Source: Kocuria rosea
GTDB taxonomy: Bacteria > Actinomycetota > Actinomycetes > Actinomycetales > Micrococcaceae
Reading direction: 5' to 3'
Length of the DNA: 64,000 nucleotides
NCBI RefSeq assembly: GCF_023715525.1
Contig: NZ_JAMBOG010000009.1
Span: 62,001 to 126,000, forward strand
This document shows, piece after piece, positions 24,961 through 33,809 of this stretch. The notes below the pieces were generated by a model. It was not told the DNA's origin and made no database searches. It saw only the letters and a list, made by a program, of their open reading frames with translations. Made by a program: the position numbers and the translations under genes. Position 1 is the first letter of the stretch. Every line of letters begins with the position of its first letter.

Positions 24961-26499
24961 TCAGTCCTGCTCGGGCTTCATGAGCGGGAACAGGATGGTC
25001 TCCCGGATCCCCAGGTCCGTGAAGAGCATGATGAGCCGGTCCAGGCCGAGGCCGAGCCCGCCCATGGGCGGGGCGCCGTGCTCGAGGGCCCGCAGGAAGT
25101 CCTCGTCCAGCTGCATGGCCTCGTCGTCGCCGGCCGCGGCGCGGCGGGACTGCTCGGTGAGCCGCTCGCGCTGGACGACCGGGTCGATCAGCTCGGAGAA
25201 GGCCGTGCCGCGCTCCATGCCGCCGATGATCAGGTCCCACGCCTCGATCAGCCCGTGCTCGGAGCGGTGCTGGCGGGCCAGCGGCTGCGCCGAGGGCGGG
25301 TAGTCGCACACGAAGGTGGGCTGGATCAGCGTCGGCTCGACGATCTCGCCGAACAGCTCCAGCACGAGCTTCTCCGCGTCCCACGCCGGGTCGGCGGGCA
25401 CCTCGCGCTCCTCGGCGATCCGCCGGAGGACCTCGACGGGGGTGCCGGGGGTGATCTCCCGGCCCACGGCCTCGGAGAGGGCCGGGTACACGGAGAGCCA
25501 GCGCCACTCCCCGCGCAGGTCGATCGTGCCCCGGTCCGTCTCGATGGTGTCCGTGCCCAGGGCGTCGGCGCACGCGAGGATGATCTCCTTGATCCGCTCC
25601 GCCATCGTGAACTGGTCGCCGTAGGCCTCGTACGCCTCGAGCGTGGTGAACTCGGGGCTGTGGGAGGAGTCGACGCCCTCGTTGCGGAAGACCTTCCCGA
25701 TCTCGAAGACCCGCTCGATCCCGCCCACCACGGCGCGCTTGAGGTAGAGCTCCGTGGCGATGCGCAGGGTCATGTCCTGGTCGAAGGCGTTGAGGTGGGT
25801 CCCGAACGGGCGGGCCGTGGCCCCGCCGTGCACAAGCTGCAGCATGGGGGTCTCGATCTCGACGTAGCCCCGGTCCACCAGGGTGTTGCGCACCGTCTGG
25901 ATGATCTTGGCGCGCTTGACCACCACGTCCCGCGCCTCCTCCCGCACGATGAGGTCGAGGTAGCGCTGGCGGACCCGCGTCTCCTCGTTGAGCTCGTTGT
26001 GCAGGGTCGGCAGGGGCCGCAGGGCCTTCGACGCCATGGCCCAGGTGTCGGCCATGACGGACAGCTCGCCGCGGCGGGAGCAGATCACCTCGCCGTGGAC
26101 GGCCACGAAGTCGCCGAGGTCCACGAGGGACTTCCACTCGGCCAGGGCCTCCTCGCCGACCTGGGCGAGGGAGAGCATGACCTGCAGGCGGGTGCCGTCG
26201 CCCTCCTGGAGGGTCGCGAAGCACAGCTTGCCGGTGTTGCGCACGAAGACCACGCGGCCCGCCACGCCCACGAACCGGCCCGTCTCCTCCCCGGGCTCCA
26301 GGTGGCCGTAGGCCTCCCGGACCTCCCGGAGGGTGTGGCTGCGCTCGACCCCCACGGGGTAGGCCTCCCGGCCCGACTCGAGCAGCCGGGCGCGCTTGGC
26401 GAGCCGGAACTGCATCTGGTCCGAGAGCTCGGCCTGCTCGGCGGCCCGGTCCTGGGCCTGGTCCTGGGCGGTCGTGGAGGTGTTCTGCGCGTTGGTCAC
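24961..26499 (-). CDS. lysS: Lysyl-tRNA synthetase, class II
   Basis: A 512-residue enzyme that charges tRNA-Lys. N-terminal anticodon-binding OB fold (VAGRVVFVRNTGKLCFATLQ), then the class II catalytic core: motif 1 region (NTLVDRGYVEIETPML), motif 2 (ERVFEIGKVFRNEGVDSSHS) and motif 3 (GLGLGLDRLIMLFTD). GTG start with no ribosome site but TATCCT 8 nt upstream, so probably leaderless. It lies downstream of the folate-pantothenate block on the same strand, with its own promoter 71 nt past panC. Confidence 0.97.
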   Translation of the reverse strand: MTNAQNTSTTAQDQAQDRAAEQAELSDQMQFRLAKRARLLESGREAYPVGVERSHTLREVREAYGHLEPGEETGRFVGVAGRVVFVRNTGKLCFATLQEGDGTRLQVMLSLAQVGEEALAEWKSLVDLGDFVAVHGEVICSRRGELSVMADTWAMASKALRPLPTLHNELNEETRVRQRYLDLIVREEARDVVVKRAKIIQTVRNTLVDRGYVEIETPMLQLVHGGATARPFGTHLNAFDQDMTLRIATELYLKRAVVGGIERVFEIGKVFRNEGVDSSHSPEFTTLEAYEAYGDQFTMAERIKEIILACADALGTDTIETDRGTIDLRGEWRWLSVYPALSEAVGREITPGTPVEVLRRIAEEREVPADPAWDAEKLVLELFGEIVEPTLIQPTFVCDYPPSAQPLARQHRSEHGLIEAWDLIIGGMERGTAFSELIDPVVQRERLTEQSRRAAAGDDEAMQLDEDFLRALEHGAPPMGGLGLGLDRLIMLFTDLGIRETILFPLMKPEQD

Positions 26500-26507
26500 A
26501 GTTGTCC

Positions 26508-26513
26508 AGGATA
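26508..26513 (-). promoter_or_regulatory. -10 box of lysS
   Basis: Minus-strand TATCCT, 8 nt before the GTG at 26499. Confidence 0.5.
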
Positions 26514-26570
26514 ACGCGGGGGGTCAAATCCCCGCCGGTCCCTCCCCGCCCCGCGCCGGGACGGACCGGG

Positions 26571-27437
26571 TCAGAGCACCCGGTTGTCGATCAGACGCGT
26601 GGGGCCCACGTACGCGGCCACGAGCGCGAGCGCGCCGGGGCCGGGCTCGGCCGGGGCGAGCGTGGCGGGGTCGACGACGACGAGGTAGTCCAGCCGGACC
26701 TGGTCCTCGGCGTCGATCCGTGCGCGGGCGGCGTCGAGGCCGAGCTCCCCGGCGGCAAGCGCGCCCAGGGCGCGGGAGAGCACGAGCGCGGACCGGCGCT
26801 GGCCGGCGTCGAGGTACTGGTTGCGGGAGGACAGGGCCAGCCCGTCGGCGTCGCGCACGATGGGCACGGGCCGGACCGTGACGGGCAGGGCGAAGTCGGC
26901 GACCATCCGCCGCACGAGCAGCAGCTGCTGGGCGTCCTTCTCCCCGAAGTACGCCCGGTAGGCGGCCGGCACGGGCGGGGCCGCGATGTTGACCAGCTTG
27001 TTCACGACGGTCAGGACGCCGTCGAAGTGCCCCGGCCGGCTCGCGCCGTCGAGCACGGCGCCCAGCCGCCCGGAGGTCACGCGCACGAGCGGCTCCCCGC
27101 CGGGGTACATCTGCTCGACGGAGGGGGCGAGGACCAGGTCGGCCCCGAACCGGGCGAGCAGCTCGACGTCGGCGTCCAGGTCGCGGGGGTAGCGCTCGAA
27201 GTCCTCGTCCGGGCCGAACTGCAGGGGGTTGACGAACACCGACACGGCGACCACCGCGTTCTCCTGGCGGGCCAGGCGCACCAGGTGGCCGTGGCCCTCG
27301 TGCAGGGCGCCCATCGTGGGCACGAGCCCCAGGGAGGCCTCACCCGGCACCGCACCGAGCCGGGCGGCGAGGGCCGCCCGGAACTCCGCGACGCCGCGGC
27401 AGACCAGGGGGGTGGTGGCAGGCACGGGAGTGCTCAC
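26571..27437 (-). CDS. panC: Pantothenate synthetase PanC
   Basis: A 288-residue ligase joining pantoate and beta-alanine with ATP, in coenzyme A synthesis. The nucleotide-binding [17 protein letters not shown] matches the HIGH-like motif, [19 protein letters not shown] is the pantoate site, and [14 protein letters not shown] and LSSRNQYL (KMSKS-like) follow. The GTG overlaps the preceding gene's stop (GTGA) with AAAGGA upstream. It is coupled to the DUF2520 gene. Confidence 0.95.
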   Translation of the reverse strand: MSTPVPATTPLVCRGVAEFRAALAARLGAVPGEASLGLVPTMGALHEGHGHLVRLARQENAVVAVSVFVNPLQFGPDEDFERYPRDLDADVELLARFGADLVLAPSVEQMYPGGEPLVRVTSGRLGAVLDGASRPGHFDGVLTVVNKLVNIAAPPVPAAYRAYFGEKDAQQLLLVRRMVADFALPVTVRPVPIVRDADGLALSSRNQYLDAGQRRSALVLSRALGALAAGELGLDAARARIDAEDQVRLDYLVVVDPATLAPAEPGPGALALVAAYVGPTRLIDNRVL

Positions 27438-28354
27438 GGGGTGTCCTTTCCGTCGGCGGGGTCGAGGGCCGCGAGCACGGCGTCGTAGCGGGCGCGGTCC
27501 AGCAGCCCCCGGTCGAGGGCCCGGCGGGCCGTGACCCGGGCCAGGTCGAGGTAGGCGAGCAGCACGTCGTCGTCCCCGTGGCCGTGCGCGTACTCGTCCA
27601 GGGCGCCCCGGTGGGCGGCGACGGTCCCGGCGTCCCCCCGCGCCACGGGCCCGGTCAGGGCCGACTCCCCCGCGGCCAGGGCGTTGTCGAGGGTCGCGCG
27701 CAGCAGGGGCCCGAGCACGCGGTCGGGGTGGTCCACCCCGATGTCGCGCAGCACCTGCATCGACTGGCCCGCGACGGTCATGAGGTGGTTGGCCCCGTGC
27801 GCGAGGGCCGCGTGGTAGAGCGCGCGGTCGGCCTCGGCGACGACGACGGGCTCCGCCCCCATCTCGACGACGAGCGCCTGGGCGATGGGCAGGACGGGGG
27901 CGGGCGCCGTGATGCCGAACGAGCAGTCGTTCAGGCGGGCGAGGTCCAGGCTGAGCCCGGTGAAGGTCATGGCGGGGTGCACGGCGAGCGGGATGGCCCC
28001 GGCCCGGCGGGCGGGGTCCAGCACGCCGGTGCCCCAGCGCCCGGCGGTGTGCACCACGAGCTGGCCCGCCTGCCACAGCCCGGCGTCGGCGAGCCCCTGC
28101 ACGAGGCCGGGCAGCTCGTCGTCGGGCACGGCCAGCAGGACGAGCTCGGAGCGCTCGAGCACGGCGGGGACGTCCAGCACCGGCACGCCCGGCAGGAGGG
28201 CCTCGGCCCGGTCCCGGCTGGCCTCGGAGACGGCGCTGACCCCGACGACGGCGTGGCCGGCGGCGCGCAGCGCCGCCCCCAGGACGGCGCCCACCTTCCC
28301 GGCGCTGACGACGCCGACCCCGAGGCGTCCCGGGCGGTCGGACGGGTGGGTCAT
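27434..28354 (-). CDS. Rossmann-fold/DUF2520 oxidoreductase-like protein
   Basis: A 306-residue NAD(P)-binding protein. N-terminal Rossmann loop [19 protein letters not shown], then [12 protein letters not shown] and the DUF2520 C-terminal helical domain beginning around [15 protein letters not shown] homologue sits beside panC in mycobacteria (Rv3603c). The 6-phosphogluconate-dehydrogenase-like layout recalls ketopantoate reductase, so a role in pantoate supply is an attractive guess but not shown. ATGA overlaps with the upstream PH-domain gene and GTGA with panC. Confidence 0.85.
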   Translation of the reverse strand: MTHPSDRPGRLGVGVVSAGKVGAVLGAALRAAGHAVVGVSAVSEASRDRAEALLPGVPVLDVPAVLERSELVLLAVPDDELPGLVQGLADAGLWQAGQLVVHTAGRWGTGVLDPARRAGAIPLAVHPAMTFTGLSLDLARLNDCSFGITAPAPVLPIAQALVVEMGAEPVVVAEADRALYHAALAHGANHLMTVAGQSMQVLRDIGVDHPDRVLGPLLRATLDNALAAGESALTGPVARGDAGTVAAHRGALDEYAHGHGDDDVLLAYLDLARVTARRALDRGLLDRARYDAVLAALDPADGKDTP

Positions 28355-29943
28355 GCTCGCTCCTGCTCGTGGGCCTGGTCGCGGATCTGCTCGTGGGCCC
28401 GGTGCGGGCCGTCGGCCAGTCTACGGGCGCCGGCGGCGTGCTCGGCCTGGGCCGCGGCGAGCGCGCGGGCGTCGCCGGTGTCCAGGTGGGGCACGAGCAC
28501 GGTCACGGGCCCCGGGGTCGAGTGCAGGTGGACGTCGGCGAGGCCCAGCGCCCGCTCGAGGGGCCCCTGCGTCACGGCCACGGACTGCGTCTTCTCGTGG
28601 GGCACCACGGCGGTGCGGCGGGCGAGGCGCCCGGAGCGGACGGCCAGGACGTCGTCGGTCGCCGCGAAACCGGTGCGGCGGTGCGTCAGGGGGTCCAGCC
28701 ACCGGGCGCGGCGCGGGGAGGTCGTGAACCGCCCCTCGCCCCCGGCCCCGTGCAGGCCCTCCCCCAGCAGCGCGCTCAGCTCGTCCCCCCGGACCCCGGG
28801 CAGGGCCAGGTGCAGGACGGTGCGCACCTCCGGGAGGGTGCCGACGGGCAGCAGCGTGGAGCGCAGCGCGTCGCTCTCGCCCGCCGCGGCGCCGTAGCCG
28901 GCCACGTTGACCCGGACCCGGTACCAGCCGAAGGGCCGCCACAGCACGGGCTGGTCCACCCCGACCGCCTGGATCCGGCCCGCGGGCACGGTCTGGGAGC
29001 GCACCCCGAGCAGCCCGTGGCGCACGCGCATGCCCTCGGGGATGCGCAGCAGCCGGAACCGCCAGCCCTGCTCGACGCGGCGGTAGGCGACCGTGCCGAA
29101 GCTGATGAGCCCGGGCAGCCAGGCCGCCAGCAGGCCCGCCCCCCTCGCCGGGTCGAGCAGCAGGACGGCCGGGACGGCCGCGAGCAGCAGGGCCAGCACG
29201 ACGGCGGTGCCCGAGGCGAGCACGGACCCGACCAGACGGGCCACCGGGACCGCGAGGACCGGGTGCTCCTCGTCGCCGGCCGGCGCCCACGGGGCGCGCC
29301 GCGGCCCGGGGAGCCCGGGCTCGCCGGCGGGGCCCGGGCCGGCGGGGCCCTCGGCCGTCCCCGGCCGGGTGGCGGGCAGCCCGAGGCGGCCGAGCAGCTC
29401 GGCGCGCAGCGCGCGCGCCTGGGCGTGGGTGAGGTAGGCCAGGGACACGGCCGACTGCCCGGCGTCGGCGACCTCGAACTTCAGCTCGGCCAGGCCCAGC
29501 ACGCGCGGCAGGAACGGGCGGTGGATGTCGATCGCCTGGACCCGGTCCAGGCGGGCCTGGCGCTCCTGCCGGAAGAGCACCCCGGAGCGCACGCGCACGT
29601 GCTCGGCGCTCACCTGGTAGCGGGTGAACCACCACGAGACGAGCACCGCGGCGGTGAACACGCCCAGCAGCAGGGTGAGGATCCCGGCCAGCGCCCACCA
29701 GAAGACGGGACCCGCCCGGGTGAGGTCGAGGTCCTGCCCCGGCGGGGCGCCCGGGCCGACGGGGTGGCCGAGGTAGGAGGCCACCAGGTCGTCGACCGCG
29801 ATGTTGAGCACGGCGCCGGCGAGCACGAGCATCGCCAGCCAGCCCCGGACCGCGGGGGTCAGGGGGTGGACGCGGCGCCACGCGGGGGCCCCGGGGCCGT
29901 CCCCGGGCACGGGCCCTGCCGGGGGCAGGGGGGGCGCGCTCAC
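28351..29943 (-). CDS. PH-domain (bPH2) membrane protein, YdbT-like
   Basis: A 530-residue membrane protein with several helices in pairs and two or three bacterial PH-like domains. Typical bPH2 blocks: [20 protein letters not shown] followed by [20 protein letters not shown], and again near [20 protein letters not shown] and [20 protein letters not shown]. The 'R.Q.I....P...R..GL' repeats are diagnostic. It overlaps its upstream partner by 4 nt; such YdbS/YdbT pairs are widespread in Gram-positives. Biochemical role unknown. Confidence 0.87.
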   Translation of the reverse strand: MSAPPLPPAGPVPGDGPGAPAWRRVHPLTPAVRGWLAMLVLAGAVLNIAVDDLVASYLGHPVGPGAPPGQDLDLTRAGPVFWWALAGILTLLLGVFTAAVLVSWWFTRYQVSAEHVRVRSGVLFRQERQARLDRVQAIDIHRPFLPRVLGLAELKFEVADAGQSAVSLAYLTHAQARALRAELLGRLGLPATRPGTAEGPAGPGPAGEPGLPGPRRAPWAPAGDEEHPVLAVPVARLVGSVLASGTAVVLALLLAAVPAVLLLDPARGAGLLAAWLPGLISFGTVAYRRVEQGWRFRLLRIPEGMRVRHGLLGVRSQTVPAGRIQAVGVDQPVLWRPFGWYRVRVNVAGYGAAAGESDALRSTLLPVGTLPEVRTVLHLALPGVRGDELSALLGEGLHGAGGEGRFTTSPRRARWLDPLTHRRTGFAATDDVLAVRSGRLARRTAVVPHEKTQSVAVTQGPLERALGLADVHLHSTPGPVTVLVPHLDTGDARALAAAQAEHAAGARRLADGPHRAHEQIRDQAHEQERA

Positions 29944-30593
29944 AGGCCCGCCAGGAGCGCCTCGCCGCGCGCGGTGAGCCGTTCGCGCAGCCGTGAGGCC
30001 TCGGCGTGCTCGACGCCGGGGATCTCGGCGTGGCTGCCCACGGCGGCGGTGTGCAGCCGCACCGTGGCGAGGCCGAACGCCCGCTGCAGCGGGGAGACCG
30101 ACACGTCCACGTACTGCATCCGCCCGTACGGGACGACCGTGACGCGCTGGTAGAGCAGGCCCCGGCGCACGAGCAGGTCCTCGCCGCGCTCGGCGTAGCC
30201 GATCGCCCGGACCCGGCGGGGCGCCAGCAGGACGGAGAGCATTCCCGCCGCCACGACGGCCCCGGGCGGGAGCAGGAACCAGGGCAGCAGTCCGGCGGGC
30301 CAGACGCCGAGGCCGGCGAGCACGGCCGGCCAGCCGAGCGCCGCCGCCCAGAAGGCGGTGCTGATCAGGGTGCCGAGCACCACCACGGAGACGTGCCGGG
30401 GCGAGACCCGGGTCCAGGCGAGGCCCTCGGGGTCGATCGCGCGGTTGCCCGGCGGTGCGCCGCCGGGCCCCGGCTCCCGAACCGGTGCGCCGCCGGGCCT
30501 CGGCTCCCGGACCGGCGCGCCGGGGGGCGCCGCGTCACGCGGTGCCGTGCCCGCCGGGCCGCTCGCGGGGTCGTCGGGGGATCTCACGGGCAT
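29940..30593 (-). CDS. PH-domain (bPH2) membrane protein, YdbS-like
   Basis: About 217 residues: a disordered Pro/Gly-rich N-tail (to about residue 50), two membrane helices (VVVLGTLISTAFWAAALGW, LLPWFLLPPGAVVAAGML), and one bPH2 domain (RRGLLYQRVTVVPYGRMQYV...SPLQRAFGLATVRLHTA). The ATG at 30593 is preferred to GTG 30599 because GGGAG lies 9 nt before it. The tail contains a 10-residue tandem repeat. Its start overlaps the DUF3180 gene end by about 60 nt and its end is coupled to the larger PH protein. Confidence 0.83.
   Translation of the reverse strand: MPVRSPDDPASGPAGTAPRDAAPPGAPVREPRPGGAPVREPGPGGAPPGNRAIDPEGLAWTRVSPRHVSVVVLGTLISTAFWAAALGWPAVLAGLGVWPAGLLPWFLLPPGAVVAAGMLSVLLAPRRVRAIGYAERGEDLLVRRGLLYQRVTVVPYGRMQYVDVSVSPLQRAFGLATVRLHTAAVGSHAEIPGVEHAEASRLRERLTARGEALLAGL
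30454..30513. repeat. Two-copy 30-nt tandem repeat inside PH-protein gene
   Basis: Units start at 30454 and 30484 (GGTGCGCCGCCGGGCC...) and differ at three positions; a partial third copy begins at 30514. They encode a repeated PGGAPVREP decapeptide in the disordered tail and overlap the DUF3180 gene end only at its edge. Confidence 0.8.
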
Positions 30594-31104
30594 AACCACC
30601 TTCTCCCTCGGGCAGCTCCTTCTCCCGCCCCCTACGGTACTCGGCGCCCTCCTCCGCGTCGGGGTCGTCCGGCGGCAGCTTGCAGAAGCTCTCCACGACC
30701 CAGCCGACGACGACGAGCACGACCCCCGCGGCGGCGTGCCCGAGGCTCGCCCACAGCGGCCCCTGGTCCGAGCGCACGCTCACGAGGGCGAGCTGCTCGA
30801 CGGCGATCGCGCCGTGCCAGCCGGTCAGCATCGCCCCGGCCCATGCGACGGCCTGGGCTCCCGCCGCGGTGCGGGCCGCCACGAGCGGGTCGAAGCGCTC
30901 GGGGTGCAGCCCGTCCTGGTAGCGCTTGACCCGCAGCCCCAGCACGAGCAGGCCCACGGCCACGGCGGCGACCGCGGCCAGCGAGGCCCAGGGCAGGATC
31001 AGCAGCGGACCGCCGGCCCCGGTGGACAGCCGGTTGGCGCTCCAGCCGACCGCTCCGGCGGCCGCGGCGCACATCAGCAGGGCGGGGACGGTGAGCATGT
31101 GCAC
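30535..31104 (-). CDS. DUF3180 membrane protein
   Basis: A 189-residue protein with four hydrophobic segments (LTVPALLMCAAAAGAVGW; LLILPWASLAAVAAVAVGLLVLG; the ARTAAGAQAVAWAGAMLTGW helix; and HAAAGVVLVVVGWVVESFC), then a charged tail. DUF3180 proteins regularly follow folK in Actinobacteria. GTG start 8 nt after GAGGGG; ATG at 31098 is an alternative. Function unknown. Confidence 0.83.
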   Translation of the reverse strand: MHMLTVPALLMCAAAAGAVGWSANRLSTGAGGPLLILPWASLAAVAAVAVGLLVLGLRVKRYQDGLHPERFDPLVAARTAAGAQAVAWAGAMLTGWHGAIAVEQLALVSVRSDQGPLWASLGHAAAGVVLVVVGWVVESFCKLPPDDPDAEEGAEYRRGREKELPEGEGGYAREIPRRPRERPGGHGTA

Positions 31105-31115
31105 GGCCCGGCCCC

Positions 31116-31643
31116 TCAGCCCGCGGCGGGGCCGGGGGTCCCGGCCGGGAGCAGGGGGACGGCGTCCGGGCCGACGCCGCCCAGGTCGGGGGCCCGCCGG
31201 GCGAGCTCGGCCACGCTCTGTCCGGCCAACACGGCGTCCCGGTCCATCAGGGCCCAGGGCACCAGCACGAACGCGCGGCAGTGCGCGCGCAGGTGCGGGA
31301 CGGTGAGCTCCGGCTCGTCGAGGCGCAGGTCCCCGTAGACGATGATGTCGATGTCGAGCGTGCGCGGGCCCCAGCGCTCCGCGCGGGTGCGGTGGTGGCG
31401 CGCCTCGATCCCCTGGCAGACCTCGAGCAGCTCGAACGGGCTCAGGTCGGTGTCGACCTCCACGACGGCGTTGCGGAAGTCGTCCTGTCCCGCCGGCCCG
31501 CCCACCGGCTTGGAGCGCACGACGGGAGAGGCGCGGGTCAGCCGGATCCGGGGGTGGGCGGCCAGGTCGAGGGCCGCCCGGCGCAGGGTCTCCTCCCGGT
31601 CGCCGAGGTTCGCGCCGAGCGCGAGCACCACCGCCGTGCCCAT
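31116..31643 (-). CDS. folK: HPPK, pterin pyrophosphokinase FolK
   Basis: A 175-residue kinase that transfers pyrophosphate from ATP to 6-hydroxymethyl-dihydropterin in folate synthesis. Begins VVLALGANLGDREETLRRA; signature RAERWGPRTLDIDIIVYGD; and LTVPHLRAHCRAFVLVPWAL. It starts 1 nt after folB stops, inside the folE-folP-folB-folK group. Confidence 0.96.
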   Translation of the reverse strand: MGTAVVLALGANLGDREETLRRAALDLAAHPRIRLTRASPVVRSKPVGGPAGQDDFRNAVVEVDTDLSPFELLEVCQGIEARHHRTRAERWGPRTLDIDIIVYGDLRLDEPELTVPHLRAHCRAFVLVPWALMDRDAVLAGQSVAELARRAPDLGGVGPDAVPLLPAGTPGPAAG

Positions 31644-31644
31644 C

Positions 31645-32100
31645 TCAGCGCTCCCGGTAGATCGTGACGGACACGTCGGAGAAGGTCACCTCGATGGGGG
31701 CCTTGGGCTTGTGCACGGTCACCTCCACCGCCTCGAGGGGGAAGTGCCCGAGCAGGTGCCGGGCGATCTGCTCGGCGAGCGTTTCGATGAGGTTGACGCT
31801 GGGGCCGGTGACGATGTCGCGGACCTGCTCGGCGACCTCCCCGTAGTGGGCGGTCAGGGTGACGTCGTCCGCGGCCCCGGCCGCGGACAGGTCCATGTAC
31901 ATCACGAGGTCCACGAAGAAGGGCTGCCCGCTGCGCTTCTCCTGGTCGAGGACCCCGTGGTAGCCCACGGCCCCGATGCCCAGGAGATTGATCCGGTCGC
32001 GGCGCTCGGCCGGGCGCACGGCGGCCAGGGGGACGTGCTGGCGGCCCGCGCGCTCTCCGGCGCGCAGCCGCTCGGCGTCATCGCGGGACACGCGGTTCAC
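31645..32100 (-). CDS. folB: Dihydroneopterin aldolase FolB
   Basis: A 151-residue enzyme cleaving dihydroneopterin to hydroxymethyl-dihydropterin and glycolaldehyde. Conserved parts are DRINLLGIGAVGYHGVLDQEK (catalytic-site entrance), TAHYGEVAEQV, NLIETLAEQIARHLL and VTVHKPKAPI (the catalytic Lys). The GTG overlaps the folP stop (GTGA); this gives about 30 extra N-terminal residues compared with the usual about 120, so an internal start is possible. Confidence 0.93.
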   Translation of the reverse strand: MNRVSRDDAERLRAGERAGRQHVPLAAVRPAERRDRINLLGIGAVGYHGVLDQEKRSGQPFFVDLVMYMDLSAAGAADDVTLTAHYGEVAEQVRDIVTGPSVNLIETLAEQIARHLLGHFPLEAVEVTVHKPKAPIEVTFSDVSVTIYRER

Positions 32101-33035
32101 GCACGCTCACCCCCCGGGGCCACCGGCACGGCGGCGTCCGCCCGGGGGCGCAGCACGGGCGGCTCGACGCCGCGCCACGCGTGCGCGGCGGCGACCGCGT
32201 CGGCGCTGGAGCGCACGTCGTGCACGCGCACCGCCCACGCCCCGCCGTGGGCGGACAGGGCGCTGACGGCGGCGGTCGCGGCGTCCCGCTCCCCGGCGGG
32301 ACGGGCCCGTCCGCCCTCCTCCAGCAGGGTGCCGAGGAAGCGCTTGCGGGACGCGCCCACGAGCACCTTGTGGCCGGTGGCGACGAGCCGCGGCAGGGCG
32401 CGCAGCAGCTCCCAGTTCTGGGCGCCGCGCTTGGCGAAGCCGAGGCCGGGGTCGAGGACCAGCTTCTCGGGGGCGAGCCCGGCGGAGAGGAAGCGGGCCC
32501 GCAGCCCGTCGAGCTCCCCGAGCACCTCCCCCACGACGTCGTCGTAGACGGCGAGCGCGTCCATCGTGTCGGGGGTGCCGCGGGCGTGCATGAGGACGTA
32601 CGGGACCTGCCGCTCGGCGACGAGCTCGACCATGTCGGGGGAGACGTTGAGCCCGGACACGTCGTTGACGATCTGCGCCCCGGCGTCCAGGACCGCCTCG
32701 GCGGTCGAGACGTGGAGCGTGTCGACGCTGACCACCACGCCGGCCGCGGCCAGGGCCTCGACCACCGGCAGGATGCGGCGGCGCTCCTCGGCCGGGGGGA
32801 TCCGCTCGGAGCCCGGGCGGGTGGACTCCCCGCCGACGTCGACGACGTCGGCGCCGGCGGCCGCCATCGCCAGCCCGTGGGCGATCGCCGCCCCGGGCCC
32901 GGCGTGCTCGCCGCCGTCGCTGAAGGAGTCGGGGGTGACGTTGAGGATGCCCATGACCAGGGTCCGGTCCCGGGGCAGGTCCTCGAAGGAGCCCCAGCCG
33001 GCGGCGGGGCGGTCGGGGCGGGACGTCGTCGTCAT
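32097..33035 (-). CDS. folP: Dihydropteroate synthase FolP
   Basis: A 312-residue enzyme that joins the pterin to p-aminobenzoate, the target of sulfonamides. Signature ILNVTPDSFSDGGEHAGPG, GGESTRPGSERIP, VSVDTLHVSTAEAVLDAGAQ, IVNDVSG and the C-terminal KVLVGASRKRFLG are all present. It starts 4 nt after folE stops. Sequence at the sulfonamide loop (STRPGSE) is the normal form. Confidence 0.96.
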   Translation of the reverse strand: MTTTSRPDRPAAGWGSFEDLPRDRTLVMGILNVTPDSFSDGGEHAGPGAAIAHGLAMAAAGADVVDVGGESTRPGSERIPPAEERRRILPVVEALAAAGVVVSVDTLHVSTAEAVLDAGAQIVNDVSGLNVSPDMVELVAERQVPYVLMHARGTPDTMDALAVYDDVVGEVLGELDGLRARFLSAGLAPEKLVLDPGLGFAKRGAQNWELLRALPRLVATGHKVLVGASRKRFLGTLLEEGGRARPAGERDAATAAVSALSAHGGAWAVRVHDVRSSADAVAAAHAWRGVEPPVLRPRADAAVPVAPGGERA

Positions 33036-33039
33036 CAGC

Positions 33040-33711
33040 TCAGCGCCCCAGGATGAGGCTCATGGCCTCGGCGCGGGTCGCGGGCTCGCGCAGCTGCCCG
33101 CGCACGGCGGAGGTCACGGTCTGGGCGCCGGGCTTGCGCACCCCCCGCATGGACATGCACAGGTGCTCGCACTCGACGACGACGATGACGCCCGCCGGCT
33201 GCAGGTGCTCCACGATCGCCTCGACGATCTGGGTGGTGAGCCGCTCCTGCACCTGCGGGCGCCGGGCGTAGAGGTCCACCAGCCGGGCGAGCTTGCTCAG
33301 GCCCGTGACCATCCCGTCGTGGCCGGGGATGTAGCCGACGTGGGCGTGGCCGTGGAACGGCACGAGGTGGTGCTCGCAGGTCGAGTAGAAGGGGATGTCC
33401 TTGACGAGGACCATCTCGGAGTGGCCGATGTCGAAGGTCGTGCCCAGCACCTCCGCCGGGTCCTGGTGCAGGCCCGCGAACATCTCCGCGTACGCCCGCG
33501 CCACCCGCCCCGGGGTGCCCTGCAGGCCCTCCCGGTCCGGGTCCTCGCCGATGGCGAGCAGCAGCTCCCGGACGGCCGCGGCGACGCGGGGCTGGTCGAC
33601 CTCGCCCGCGCCGGCCCCCAGGGCCGGGTCGGGGTCGGGGTACGGCGGCTCGAACGCCTCCGCGCGCACGTCGTGCGTGCTCATGTGCTTCGTGCGGGCC
33701 TCGTGGGGCAA
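33040..33711 (-). CDS. folE: GTP cyclohydrolase I FolE (TTG start)
   Basis: A 223-residue enzyme opening GTP to dihydroneopterin triphosphate, first step of folate synthesis. Zinc and active-site motifs: [55 protein letters not shown]. Three starts are possible: ATG 33780, TTG 33711 and ATG 33684. The TTG is preceded by a near-perfect AAGGAGGG at 5 nt, while ATG 33780 lies inside the predicted -10 box and ATG 33684 has no ribosome site. The start choice is inference. Confidence 0.93.
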   Translation of the reverse strand: MPHEARTKHMSTHDVRAEAFEPPYPDPDPALGAGAGEVDQPRVAAAVRELLLAIGEDPDREGLQGTPGRVARAYAEMFAGLHQDPAEVLGTTFDIGHSEMVLVKDIPFYSTCEHHLVPFHGHAHVGYIPGHDGMVTGLSKLARLVDLYARRPQVQERLTTQIVEAIVEHLQPAGVIVVVECEHLCMSMRGVRKPGAQTVTSAVRGQLREPATRAEAMSLILGR

Positions 33712-33778
33712 CGCGCCCTCCTTCGGGATCTCCGGGTCCGCCGGGCGCAGGTCGGGGGACCCGCTCGGCTGTCGCTCC

Positions 33779-33784
33779 ATCCTA
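33779..33784 (-). promoter_or_regulatory. -10 box upstream of folE
   Basis: Minus-strand TAGGAT; start near 33772 gives a leader of about 60 nt to the TTG. It would drive the fol genes independently of ftsH. Confidence 0.45.
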
Positions 33785-33809
33785 GGCCACCGCCCCGCCG
33801 CGGCCGGGC

